Positions 12,631-24,570 of a stretch of 64,000 bases of DNA are shown here, one piece after another. The notes under the pieces were generated by a model that was given only the letters and a program-made list of their open reading frames with translations, searched no databases and was not told the origin of the DNA. Every line of letters begins with the position of its first letter. Positions within the stretch are counted from its first letter, which is position 1. The translations under genes and the position numbers were made by a program. The DNA is from Parus major (Eukaryota; Chordata; Aves; Passeriformes; Paridae), in NCBI RefSeq assembly GCF_001522545.3, contig NC_031776.1:21843511-21907510 (forward strand), read 5' to 3'.

Positions 12631-13259
12631 AAAACGATGCAAATATTCCCTGTGAAAATCAGAGGTGGTGGGATTGATGGCGAGTGCCAGAGCCTGGATG
12701 TCCAGAGGCAGGCACAGCACTGATTTGCTGTGAGCAGCGATGCTGTGCTGTCTGCAGGGCAGCAGGCGACAGCAGCAGGGCTTACCTGTGCCACTGCCCC
12801 TTTGGTAATGGGAGCATGGCCAGGAGGGAGCCCCAGCTTGGCTGTGGATGAACACCCATGATGGAGTCTCAAGTAGAAGTGCAGCCAGCATGGCAAGGCG
12901 ATATCCAGTCCTTCCACTCCAGGCCCTTGGCAAGAGAAGGAGGGGTGATCTCCTATGGGCTTGGCTTTTGTGGGTCCAAGGATGCCCAGCAGATGGTCAT
13001 GAGCAGGGGCTGCTGACAGCACATCCCTGAAGAAGAGCATGTGGAACTTCCTCAGGTGCTCCCTTGAGGCTCAGAGGGAGGATGGGCAGCCGTGACACCG
13101 GCATCCCCTGCCCTGAGCCAAGCCCTGGCCTCCACCATGCAGGGAAGCCGCCAGCCAGCCCGTCCATCCCAGCTGAGCTGGCGGCTGCTCCTTCCCAGTA
13201 CCTGCCAAGGGCCCGTCACCAGGAGGTGAGCGCGGGGGCTGCACAGCCGTGCACAGCAG

Positions 13260-13500
13260 CAGCTGGGTAATTTTCATGCTAAGTGAAAAGTAAAGTGCAC
13301 AGACTCTTTATTAGAGCGAGCACGGTGCGGGGAACAATGAAGGCAGTGATGATCGTTAACTTTCTAATCGGAGGAGAAAAGTCCTCAATGCAATTTTTAT
13401 GGTAATAACATCGACACTAAAGATAATTGCTCCCCGCGTCGCGCTTAGCGCCAGGAAACTGTTTGGGAAAAAAACATTAATTTGCAGGAACTGAGCCAAA
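13260..13500. promoter_or_regulatory. Longest AT-rich island of the intron, strong candidate enhancer
   Basis: About 240 bp: GGGTAATTTTCATGC, CTCTTTATTAGAGC, GATGATCGTTAACTTTCTAATC, CAATTTTTATGGTAATAAC, CTAAAGATAATTGCTC and AACATTAATTTGCAGG. The block also holds several CpGs (CCCCGCGTCGCGCTTAGCG), unusual for neutral DNA. No open frame with codon logic. Confidence 0.45.
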
Positions 13501-13854
13501 GTTTCCTTAAGGCAGCTGTTCCCTGTGCCACCCTGTCCCCAGCCCATGCCAACACTGGCCATTGGCCGACCCCTTGCCCTTCTACCTCTGCCCGCAGTGA
13601 CCCCTCTCATCCCTTGTGTCAGCCAGGCTGGGTTTGCACCACGCTGGTGCTGTCTTTCACAGCACCGGTTCCTGGGGCTCAGCTCAGCAGGAAATGCTGG
13701 AGACGGTGCAGCCCACCTCTGCGGTGGTGGAAGAGGGCCAGAAACATTTTGGGTGATGTGACAGAGCAGCGCTCATGCTGCAGTAAAGGGGACGGGCAGG
13801 GCTGCCCCGTGTGCCGGGACCACCGTGAGCAGGGAGGAATGGGAGCTCGCGTTC

Positions 13855-14020
13855 CCTGGGGAATAATAAGCACAGGAGAAATTACAGCCAGGTGACATTT
13901 TAACGAGCTGGCGTCCTGTGTGGCATTAATATTCCAGGGGCTGCAATTCCCTCGTGGGTGTTTGAGAGATGAAAAAAAATCCAAGCCCAGTAAAATCAAA
14001 TAAATAAATCTCTGCCTAAG
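13855..14020. promoter_or_regulatory. AT-rich island, candidate regulatory element
   Basis: GGAATAATAAGC, GAAATTACAGCC, GGCATTAATATTCCAG, TAAAATCAAATAAATAAATC. Separated by GC-rich DNA from the next island. Confidence 0.35.
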
Positions 14021-14084
14021 CGTGGCGTCTCCCCCGCCCCCGGCACGGAGCGGGTGGCACGCGGTGTGATTTCCCCAGTGATCC

Positions 14085-14335
14085 CCTACCGCCGAGCAAG
14101 CAATCGTCTCATCTTTGAGCGTGGCAGCAGGATGATTTATCCCGGCTCCCGACGCCCCGGATGGGGCGAGAGCGTGGGGCCGGGGATGATGCATTGGGCA
14201 GGAGCAGAGGTGGCAGCGGGGGGAAGGCGGGAGAGCAGGGTGCGCACACAGGCCACCACTCAATTCTAAATTAATTTTAATATTTGACAAATCAAATCTA
14301 CTTAGGTGAGCCATGGGCCATGCAAAGGAGATTTA
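14085..14335. promoter_or_regulatory. AT-rich island, candidate regulatory element
   Basis: GCAATCGTCTCATCTTTGAG, GGATGATTTATCCC and the 50-base stretch at 14261-14310 with AAATTAATTTTAATATTTGAC and ACAAATCAAATC. Confidence 0.38.
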
Positions 14336-16084
14336 TGAGGGTTTGGGGCTGTTGGCTGCACGTGTAGCCCTTATTGGCCACTGCCTGATGGGGCTTCAGC
14401 ACTCACAGCATCACTAACTCCCCCCTCCCCAGGAGCAGGGATGCAGACAGTGAAACAGTGTAACAGTGGCAAGAAAAATGTCCCAGAACCTAAGTCCTGG
14501 TTTATTGGGCTGGCAAGAGTGACAGATTCTGTCTGCCTGCCCCAGCTCTAATCCCACTGGCAAAGCTGGAAGCCTGGCCAGTGGCACAGTCCTGGCTATA
14601 GTTAGATATGCTTCCTGATGCCCAGGATGTCCCTGGGAACTCCAGCTGACCTAGGGAAGAGCAGCCAGTTCCATCCTGCTTGGGATGATGCTGGAGCAGT
14701 TTCCCATGAGCTGGGGAATTTTAGACCTGTGGAGAGAAGAGCCATGCGGGGAGCAGGTGGTGGTGTGCAGGGTGTGCAGAGCCATTTGCCTGCAGGACCA
14801 TTTCAGTCCCAGCTCCATCAGGCCCACAGATTCATGGGCCCTGGGAGGTGACAGGAAACCTGATAGGTTTTAAGACAGCAACATGCCCTGAATCTGCAAG
14901 GTGCCTGAGCAGGCGAGGCAGGGAATCCAAAATGTTTACAGCCTCAAGGGACTGCGGAGCAGTGAAGGCAGGCTGGGCTGCCTGGGATGAGATTTCCATG
15001 CTGGGGACAGACTGCTGCCATCCCTAATGTGCTACTGGAAATCCCTCCCTCAGCATGGGCATCCCCCCAGGAGCTCTGCAGAGCTGGTAGAGGAGACTCA
15101 GGGAAGCCCCTGAGCTGAACCCACTCCTGTGGCAAAGCCTCAGATTGAGGGCTACCCTGGATTGCAGAAGTCTTTCACAGTGATGCTAGAGAGGGGTCTT
15201 TAGTGCTTTCTGCCCCAGTGCCCCTCACACCTGGGTGGTGTGAGGACCAGCCTGTACTTGTTTCTTCTTCCCAATTAATTTACCCGGCACAGTCAGGCAG
15301 CCATGCCCCAGTGCTCAGGCAGGGAAACCAGGGCTGCCCTCCAGCAGCCCTTTCTTGCAGAATGCTATTACAGAGATGCAGCACGGGGGTCTGTGCTGCA
15401 GACCAGCCCCATGTCTAGATGCAGCCTCAAGCTGGAATATCTCAAGGGACCTACAGCATATATCTGTATTGAGGGACATGCAGCGAAGAGGCAAGTGGTG
15501 CACAAACCAGAACCTTGGGCAGCTCCATTTCCTGTTCTGCCTGTGCCTCCCCCAACTCCCACTCTAACAGAGCCCTCCAACTGCCCCAGGTGTTCCAGAG
15601 AACAGCCAAGGGCCAGGGGAGAGATGTGAGGTAGAGAAGAGACAGCCTGTATGCAGGGATGACATGTACACCTAAACCTTGCAAGACTTACAGTATAAAA
15701 CAGAGACAACAAAGGTCTCAGAGGACTTCATGAAATCTCTACAAGTTGCCTGGGCCAGTAGGGACCAGCTTTAAGAGGTGATGGATGTAAGGAGAAGGCA
15801 GTTTCCAGCCCCTGCTTGGACCAGCAGGGCATAGGTGGCAACTGCTGCATCCCAGCATGTCCCGGTGTAATGGGATGAAGTAGGATGGATGGGTGGAGGG
15901 CCATGCCTCTGGGGCCGTGAGCTTGCAGTGAGCTTCATCCCCACGATGGCCCACAGTTCCTGATAGCTCTCTCCAGCCCAACTCCAGCCCTACAGGTGCC
16001 CCAGACACAGCAGAGGCAAACTTCCAGTGATGCACAGTCCATAGGAAGGTGGGCACTGTGTTACAGCTCCAGCTCTCAGCAGAA

Positions 16085-16170
16085 GCGTATGTTCCCATAA
16101 AATAGCTACATTTGGATGCAGAGATTTCCAGGGATCTGAGAACGCTGATAATTAAACATCTGTTCTGCAT
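16085..16170. promoter_or_regulatory. Short AT-rich island
   Basis: CCATAAAATAGCTACATTTGG and GCTGATAATTAAACATCTG. Confidence 0.25.
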
Positions 16171-18299
16171 TTGTCTGTTTTCCTGCCACAGTGTCGCTCC
16201 AGCCCTCATTCTCCCCTCCCTGTCCTCCAGCAATCAGTCTGGACAGAATTCCCTGCTCACTGCTCTGTCCTGGCCCTGAGCCACAGCATCCTGGGCCATG
16301 GGCGCTGGAAGGGAGATGGCAGCTCTGGGCACCCTCGGAGCAGACAGCAGCTTCACTGCCAGCACCCACAGCCTTTGAGAGGCTGCAAAGCCAACAGCCT
16401 TCTCTGTGGCTTGCACCAGCCCAAACAGTTTCTCTGAGCCCCACCAAGCATTGCCAGCCAGTGCTTGTCCATGCACAGTGCCTGGGCTGAGCAGGCAGCT
16501 GCCACCACTATGCTGCAACAGGAGAGCATCAAAACAACCTCCAAATTGATCACAGAGACTTTCCTGCAAGCCCCAGTCATGTCCTGCTAGGAGCAAGCGT
16601 CTGCTCTAGTTACTGTCTCCTAGGAGAGCACCGAGGGCTTCAGGCTGTCACAGGAGGAGCAGACCCAAACATGACATCTCCATGGAGCCCGGGCTATGGC
16701 AGGCAGGGCCACAGCACCACTGAGCAGATGGCACCACAACCTGGATCGATGGGAGCCGGCGTGGCCCACGGGGGCTCTACCAGCTCATACAAGGCTGGGC
16801 TGGTGGTGGATTGAGCTGGGGAAAAGGCTGTGTCCCTTTCCTAGCTGTGGTACCCTGACCCCAGCTGAGCCGCTGCCTCTGGCCAAACACGCAGCAGGGC
16901 TGAGCTGAGGCAGCTGTCCCTGCCCACACTGACTGCACTCCCTGCCTGGCCACCGCTGGCAAGCTGGGACACCTGCAGTGCCGTGCCAGGTGGGCACTGC
17001 CAGCGGCCACACCACCACCTCTGCCCGGGGGCCCAGAGCCCAGCAGGGTGCCAGCATCTGTGGGGACAGCACCCTGCTCAAAGAGGGGTTCCAGGAGCTG
17101 AGGTGGGCGCAAGGATCGGGGAGGCTCTCTAGGGTACACTTCAGAGGACCTGGTGCAGCACCCAGCATGTGCCAGCCACATGCCCCCCTTCACCAGGGCT
17201 GCCCTTCCTGCCATCCCTTGTCCCCTGCCTGCTCCTTGCCCTGCCTCCTGGCCCACACGCTGTTTGTCACACTTGTCACCATGGCAAGGGAGAGATTAGC
17301 TGTAGACCCTCCGCTCCTGCCCCAAGCCACTGATTCATATTCATGAGACTTCAAAGCATCTCTCTGGCTCTCCTGCACCAAACCTAATCCTCTGCTGCAG
17401 CACCGTGCCAGCAGCCCCAGCCCTCGCTCTCAGCTCCAGGCTGGGAGCTGGCAGCCCCACAGTCCTCCTACCCTGGCTGGCCATGGCCATGCAGCCACGC
17501 TCCCACCAGCCCACAGTCATGGGGGAATGCTCTGCACCATGGGGTTGCTGCCATGGGAGCCACAAAAATCAAGGGTTAGGAGCACAGAGGTGATGGCTTT
17601 TGTGTCCTCACCTGCACCTGCCCATCCCTCCACCCCTCAGAGCTGTACCCGCAGTACCGTGCCTGGGCTGCCAGCCCAGCAGCATCCCTGCACGGATTGC
17701 AGTCATACCAGCAGTCCTCTGTAAGTGATGATTGATACAGGTGCCTCACAAGCCCCTACAAACCTGCCACCATCAGCAACCAGCAGAGCTCGGGTGGGCA
17801 GTACTGAGGGGCAGCTGGGTACTCAGAGCACAACCTTGTTGGGCAGCCTTCCTGCGCCCGCCAGCCACAAATCCTTCAGCACGGTACCAGCAGAAAAGTG
17901 CAGGGAGTGTGCTGGAAGCATTTGGATGTGCAGGCAGGACCACAGTGAGTACCTGCTTCCAGTCTGCCCCTGCAGAGTTGTGGGGCAGAGGATGGGAGGA
18001 AAAGGCACCCAGGAGTGATCTCCCCTCAGCCCGCTGCAGTGTGGGTGCAAGCAGGGCTGCAGGCCACCAAACACCGTAGGGCTACTGGGCCACCTCCATG
18101 TACAGCTCATCTGCTCCACAGGAGGATCACGTGGGGGTCAAACACAGGCAGCCCCACGCAGAGAGCCAGTGGTACCGTGCCACCTGCAGGTGCCGGCAGC
18201 CCCATGCCAGAGCCGGTGCCGGGAAGGTTCTGGTTCTGCACGCAGGTCCTGGCTGTGGGCAGGCAGCGGGCGGCAGGTCCCCCACGGAGCCATCTCCTC

Positions 18300-18420
18300 C
18301 AGATGGTGAAGGCCATTAGAGCCGCTCTCATGCGCATGGAGCCATAAAGTTTATGGGGCTCATCATTTAGCTGTAATGGAAATAGTTAAATCTGTCTCTG
18401 TTTAAGCAAACTCTGCCCTC
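18300..18420. promoter_or_regulatory. AT-rich island, candidate regulatory element
   Basis: CATGCGCATGG, CCATAAAGTTTATGGGG (an inverted repeat), CATTTAGCTGTAATGG and GAAATAGTTAAATC. The 7-base inverted repeat CCATAAA/TTTATGG at about 18342-18356 resembles a HOX/CDX-type dimer site. Confidence 0.35.
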
Positions 18421-19199
18421 GTGGGAGCGCTTGGTGCAGGCAGGCAGAGGCCTCCGGTGGCCAGCGGGTGCCTCCGCTCACCATCCGTCACCCAGGCATC
18501 TGGGACATCCAACCCTGGCACTCCTACCTGGCACCTGGACATCCCTGCCATGTCAGGATGGGGCCAGGCAGTGATCCCTGCACTACCAGCCCTGGTGCCT
18601 CAGTTTCTCCTTAGCACGGACAATACTAGAACCAAATTTCGGGTGACCAGGCAAGATTTGAGACTACATAAATTCCCTGACAGCAGAGGCTGAGAGGTAA
18701 TGTGCAGACAGACAGGCAGAGAGGGCAGGGAGCTGCAAGAAGGATGATGCCTATCTGTGTAGGGGTGAGGTGGATTTGGCCAATGCAGACCTGCCCCACA
18801 GGGCTTTGGCCCAGCAGGACTCAGCCTGGAGCCTGCCAGAGCACACTGCATGGGGCAGAAGAGCAAGTGATGCACCAAAAACCACTTTTCATTTCTCACA
18901 GGCACCCATAGAGCTGGGCAAGGAGATACGATCCCAACACAGCCCAGGTTGCCCCCAGCTCTTGAAGCAAGATCTGGTCAGGGAGAAGGGTGAGAGCAGC
19001 CCCTCACTGTGCCTCACAGCACCCCTTAGCCCTGGCCTGGGGATGCGGGGCTGAATCCCCAAAAGGTAAGCTGCCAGTGTGTTTATGGAGGGCCACTTTC
19101 TCCCATGGGGTGGGTGAGGGTGCTGACCTGGGATGGGGTGAGACCCTGGGGCTGCTGCCACTGCTGGAGCCACCCCTGCTTAGCCAAGGAGCTGCCCCC

Positions 19200-19310
19200 C
19201 CCAGCATGCAAAGCATGATTAATTACAGAGCAAGTCATTAATATTCACAGCTAATTAAAGATCCTTATCATGAATAATGGAAATCACTCTCCAAAATATG
19301 GGACAAAGGT
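19200..19310. promoter_or_regulatory. AT-rich island, candidate regulatory element
   Basis: GCATGATTAATTACAG, GTCATTAATATTCACAGC, CTAATTAAAGATCC and CATGAATAATGG: at least three TAAT cores in 100 bp. Confidence 0.4.
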
Positions 19311-19784
19311 GGAAGAGTGGGGAAAAAGCCCTTTGGTGAGAGGGGTCTACAGAAGGGCAAAGCTCTGGGGCAGGGGCATATGAGGCAGTGGTCATGCCCT
19401 CCTTGTGGGATGCTTGGGTCTGGCAGTGCCCTGGTTGGGAGGCAGTGATGGGCAGAAGTGAAGGCAGTGGGCATTTGAGCTGGCAGAGGATTCAGCCACA
19501 CTGGAACAGGGCCCAGGAGGCCCCAGGGGCACCAGGAAACCCTGCCTGTGGGTCTCTAACCTGCCACCCCATCATGTGCGGGACCCAGCCTTGCACGCTT
19601 TGTGCTGGCCCAGTATTGCAGACCTCCTCCTGCAGCAGGGATTGTCCTGATCCTGGGTCATACAGCCTCCAAGCCAGCTGGCCCCAGCAGCCTCCCAGAG
19701 CAAAGCTGGGATGGGGCTGCCTGGTCCTTGAGGAGCAGGTGGGAAGGGAGGGCACCGGCACTTTGCCTGAGCTCCTGTTATACA

Positions 19785-20000
19785 AATGAAAGGTTTTTAG
19801 TGGGAAAGTCTCTGGGAGAGTAATACATCTCCCATATTGATCGCAGGCCAGGGACCAAGGCACGGCTTAAACAGTAATTGATTTCTAGCCGCCGAGATGT
19901 GTTGGGGAGCATTGATTTAACAGCACTGCAGACACACTGCTACTAATCTGATTAAAGTATTTAGCAGAAATGTTATTCTTTTAAAAAAAAACAGAGGGAG
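19785..20000. promoter_or_regulatory. AT-rich island, strong candidate conserved non-coding element
   Basis: About 215 bp with GGTTTTTAGTGGG, CCCATATTGATCGC, ACAGTAATTGATTTC, GCATTGATTTAACAGC, CTAATCTGATTAAAG and TTAGCAGAAATG. ATTGAT is repeated three times. Confidence 0.42.
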
Positions 20001-20739
20001 GTGACAGTGCTGCCTGGGGCTGAAGCAGGCCTATAGACCAGGGACAGCCAGCACCCTGCCAGAGAGGACCTGGGGACAGCTCTGTGCCTGCACCCTGGTG
20101 GGGGTGCCGCTGCCTAGGCCCACATCACCAGCCAGTTGTGCTTGCAGCCATTCCTGATGGAGCTGCCAAGGATGCGTGTGAGCCTGGCAGGATGCAGGCA
20201 AGGCACAGCCAAGGATGTGTGCTGGGAACGTGGACAACACGTGGACGAGCGCCAAGCCAGTGACCCTGCCAGTGCAGCCACCAGCTGTGCTGGGGACAGG
20301 GCAGGAGTGGGAGGAATTAGGGACAGCCTGAAGAGGTAGACCTGGTTGGAGGCATGCTCAGCTGGTGGAGCAAGCACATGGGCCACAGCAGAGCTGCAGC
20401 AGCCAGGGAGGTGCAGGAGCCAAGGTCTAGCAGAGCCTGGGCATGGAGGAAATGCTGAGCAAAGGGGACCTTGCAGGGACCATGTGCACTGCTGGGCTAC
20501 TGGCCATGCAGCATCCTTGTGATCAGGCTTTCCCCACACTGAGCCCTGCCACAGCTGGTCAGGCCATCACCAAGAGCTCTTGCATGCTGTCCCCTCCTGC
20601 CCCTGTCCTGCCCCACTGCTGAGGGCAGAGATGGATGCTGGGCTACTGAGAATGGGACTCCCTCATGCCATTCCTGGCCCTTGTGGAAAGGTACCAAATG
20701 AGCAGGTGGAAGGGTTCCTGCCACTCCCCATCACACTCA

Positions 20740-20815
20740 TCAGCCCAGTTAATTAACAGGCGATGTCAAACAAATAAATTATTCCTGCTTCCTATTGATT
20801 CTAATTTACTGGCCC
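20740..20815. promoter_or_regulatory. Short AT-rich island
   Basis: CAGTTAATTAACAGG, ACAAATAAATTATTCC and CTATTGATTCTAATTTAC. It lies within a 244-codon open frame that I do not accept as a gene. Confidence 0.3.
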
Positions 20816-21891
20816 CTGGAGAACCCAGGATCGTTTATCCCACCTGTCACCCCTGCATAGCAGCTGCACTAACATCTGCCCTGCTCTCTTCACCTCTCCT
20901 GCCCATCTACCTTTGGGGCAGAGCTGGGCACAGCGTCGGGGCCCACAGTGCCCTACATCACTGCCAGCTATATCCCGGAATGCAGTTGCAGCCAGGTCTG
21001 CTTCTTCTGCTGGGACTGGCAGATAACACTACTGCCAACAGCACAGGAGAGAAACTGTCTGCCCATTGTTGTGGCACCCTTGCTTGCCTGGGGTTCAGTG
21101 TTATCCAGAAGTTCTCTGGCTCCTGCCAGCCCTTTCCTGTCCCCAGCACCACCAGAAAGGATGTGGGTGCCAGTTGTGGCTACCTGAGAATCCAGGCCCT
21201 CAGCCCAGGCTATGCCTACCAAGACAACAGCCAAATTTCCCTGCTGGCCCAGAAAGATGCCCTTTCTGCCCACACATCAGCCTTTGAAGCCTGTCTCCTC
21301 TGCAGGAGGCTGATCAAAGCTTGTGCCCCTCCCAGCTCCCAGCCCTATGGACGCTGGATCAATAAATCAATGCCAGCTCAGCTGCTGACTGCACAGTAAG
21401 CTTGGTTGGGAGATCCTGGAGAGGAACAGGGTCCTGGCATCCACCCCTGCCTGCTTTGGGGCCTCAGCTCATGGTTGATGTCACACTGGGCTAGTGATGC
21501 ACCACACCAATCCAGGCTCTCAGGCAGGATGGGCTAAGGGCTGCCAGCCCTTAGCAGCCAAGACTGTCTCCTGCTGGGGTCTGGGCAGCACCCAGTGGCA
21601 TGTCCTAGTCCTCCCCTGGCCAGAGCACCACTGCCCAGTGCTGTCTGCAGCAGGAGGCTGCAGGAGCCTCTGGGCTCACATGCAGTGGTGTAAGTGACAG
21701 CATATCTGCTCTTTGCAGGGCATAAGGTCATCAGCCGGCTCAGCTGAGGGATGCTCCAGGTGGTAGCCTGCCAGCACGGAGCAGCCCTGGCCTCACCACA
21801 GCTCCCATAAATGACAGGCCACGCCAAACTAGGGTAGCTGGAGCCCAGCCAGGGTCATGGAATGGGGCTATGGGTGCAGCCTGCCTACTAG

Positions 21892-21907
21892 CCTGCCTGC
21901 CTGCCTG
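21892..21907 (+). repeat. (CCTG)4 microsatellite
   Basis: Four perfect CCTG units. Confidence 0.8.
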
Positions 21908-22679
21908 CTGCTCCAGGCACTGGTGCTTTCCAGATCTGGATGAACTGGATTTCCTTGGATTGGACAGATTAAATTGATCCCGGCCAGATGCCAGTAGTAG
22001 GCTGCTTGCCACGTGCCTATAGCCCGAGCCTGCCTGGAGCGTTTGCTGCTTGGATGGGGGTCACCTGGCATCTGGCTTGGGAAGGGACACACAGAGCACT
22101 GGACTCACTGTTGGAAACCCTGCCTTGTGTCTTGTGCTGCCTATTTTTCCACAAGCCCTTGGACATCTCCTCGCAGCCCTTCCCTTGCAGAAAGTGGAGC
22201 AGCAGCCCTGCTGCTGTGCCAAGGGGAGGGTGAGGAAGTGTAGTGGATGCTGCTGCCAAGCTCTGCTGCCAACGTGGCCAAGGCCAGGGGGGCTGGCAGG
22301 TGACGCACTCACCCTGGGTGATTCATCTCAGGTGTCTGGCAGGAGCAGCCAGAGAGCCAGGGTGGCTTCAGCTGTTTCAGGATGTCATGCCCAGAGCCAG
22401 TCTATCATCCTGGCCTCCAGCCCTTGTCTGAATCCACATGCATGCTCCCACAAAAGTGGTCCTCATGGATGCAACCGGGCTATACCCATGCCTGGGAGTT
22501 GCCAGCCTCCCCACCAGTGCCCCACCACTCACCCTGCGAGGCCTGTGGGGTGCCTGGTGGAGCGGGAGGCCGCGGCTCCCATACGGATCGGCGTGGTCCC
22601 GCAGCAGCGCGCAGTGGGGCGCGTGTAGGAGGAGCGGCTGGCAGCACCGCAGCCAGGAGATAAGCTCCCTGCTCATCCT

Positions 22680-22760
22680 CATCGCATGTGACGGGAGGGA
22701 GATTTATGGCTCCAAGCTGCAATTTGTGCGTGGCTCCAACACACCGTATTGATCACTCCT
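22680..22760. promoter_or_regulatory. Short candidate regulatory element
   Basis: GAGATTTATGGC, CTGCAATTTGTGCG and CCGTATTGATCAC. Resembles the other islands in motif content but is shorter. Confidence 0.22.
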
Positions 22761-23654
22761 GGTTGCTCCTGCTGCTCCCTCACCTCCCAACCCCTGCCTG
22801 TTAACTCTTCCAGTCCTGGGGACACCATCAGTGCACCCTGATGCAGCAAGGAGCACCCCAGGTCCAGGCTGGATGGGATGCCAGGGCCCATCTCCTGGGA
22901 GAAAAGCAGAGGTTTTCCTGGCTGGGGCTCAAAGCAGAGCAGGCAGGGGGAGTCTGGCTGCGTTGGCAGTTAGGAGCACCCCTTGGAAAGGAGAAGGGCC
23001 GAGGGGGCAGAGAGGTGCTGGAGGAGCCAAGGGGACAAGGATGGCAGTCAGTGATAAGGGAACATTGCGGAGGGGATGAGGCATCGTGCCAAGGATTAGT
23101 GCTGAGTGTACAGGGGACGGCAGGTGGTGACAAAGGAACGGTTCCCAGGGGACAGCGTGCGATGGCCGTGGGCAGTGCCAAGGGCACATGGACAGCAGTG
23201 TGCACCAAGCAGTCCCAGGGCCAGCTGGGGGGCCGATGCCAAGGGGATGAGGATGGGGGCAGCCGAGGGGGGACGGAGATGGGGTTGCAGGTGGCTCTGC
23301 AGCAGCAGCAGGAAATGATGTGTGAAATGAAGAGTTCCTGCCCAGTGCCCAGAGGGAGCGTGCGGCATACTGAGCAGGGTTGGGGCTGGGGAGGGGGCTG
23401 CAGGGGGGGCTGAGGGGGTCCCCAGCCTTGTGTAGGGATCCTGACAGAGGGGGCTGCTCTGCAGCACGGGGCTGCATCCTTCCTACAGGAGAAGCGGGAA
23501 GGGGCTCTTGGCATGGGACTGCTGAGTAGCTGCTGTGGGGCTGGAGGCTGTGTGGGGCACAGCCTTGCTAGATCAAGCCCTCACTGCCCCCCTGCTGCGA
23601 CGCCCCAGCACCATGTCCCCGCCACCCCCTCCCTGCTCGCTGGTTTCCCGCTGC

Positions 23655-23730
23655 TCCACGGAGATAATTAAATCCGCTATTTCGGCAGGTTCCGCATCCC
23701 CTGCCAGGCGGATCCGCAATCAGCCTCGAG
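23655..23730. promoter_or_regulatory. Short candidate regulatory element
   Basis: GGAGATAATTAAATCCGC, GCTATTTCGG and CGCAATCAGC. Confidence 0.22.
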
Positions 23731-24479
23731 AGGGCCGGGGGCCACCCACCTGCGCCCCTCCACCCTCACCGCCCCCACGCTGGGGCACCTTGGCTGGCCC
23801 TGACACCTCTGCCTGCCTCGGATCCCTGTCTGCACCCTTGGGGACAATCCTGGGTGTTGTGGGAGGGGTAACACACCCCTCTCCCTTGTTGGTCATATCT
23901 CCTCTCCAGCTCAGGGTCGCAGTCCCATGCCAGCTGCTCCTGAGAGGGGAGCCCTGTCCCTAAAGCCAGCCTGGCTGTAGAGGGACGCTTCCAGGGGTGC
24001 CACAGACCCTAAGCACGGGCAGGAGCTGCTCCCCACCAGCTGTCCAATGTCCCCAGTTTCCCATTATTCCCCAGTTCTGATGTTATCATCTTCCTGCAGC
24101 ACCCAGAGAAGCTTTAAATAATTCACGGAGGTGAGCTGGGGCACAGATGCTCCCAGAGGCAGCTGGTGTGAGTGGGCAGGCAGCGGCTGGGTGGCAGAGA
24201 TAGCGGTGCTGTCCCCGCCGGCTGCCCAGGGCCTGCTGGCACCTCCCAGCTGGGAAGGAAGGGCTTGGGCTGTTCACGGAGGAGAAGCACTGAGAACATC
24301 ATCCTGAGACAGTTTAGCAGAGTCAGGAGGTGAGCAGGGTTCCCAGGCAGCCCCACACTGTGCTGGCCCCACGCCCAGCCCCATGCCATGCCCCCTGCCT
24401 GCCTGGCTGTCCCTTCCGCCTCCCCTCTGCCCCCAGTCCGCTATGCTGGATGCCAGATTGATTCCTGAAGCTGGCAGCT

Positions 24480-24570
24480 CTGGCTGTAAATTTTGATCAA
24501 TAATTTAAGGGGGTAAAACTATTAATAGAATATTAAACAATCTGCTTTCATGTGATGCATGAAGGTGGGA
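24480..24570. promoter_or_regulatory. AT-rich island, candidate regulatory element
   Basis: GTAAATTTTGATCAATAATTT, ACTATTAATAGAATATTAAAC and CATGTGATGCATG, including the palindromes TTGATCAA and CTATTAATAG. Confidence 0.35.

Noticed and set aside
20665..21399. 244-codon open frame on plus, the longest in the ASIC4 intron, with a Leu-rich stretch resembling a signal peptide
   Set aside because: No domain, Cys pattern or homologue recognised. It runs through an AT-rich island, has no splice or poly(A) context, and such lengths arise by chance in GC-rich DNA.
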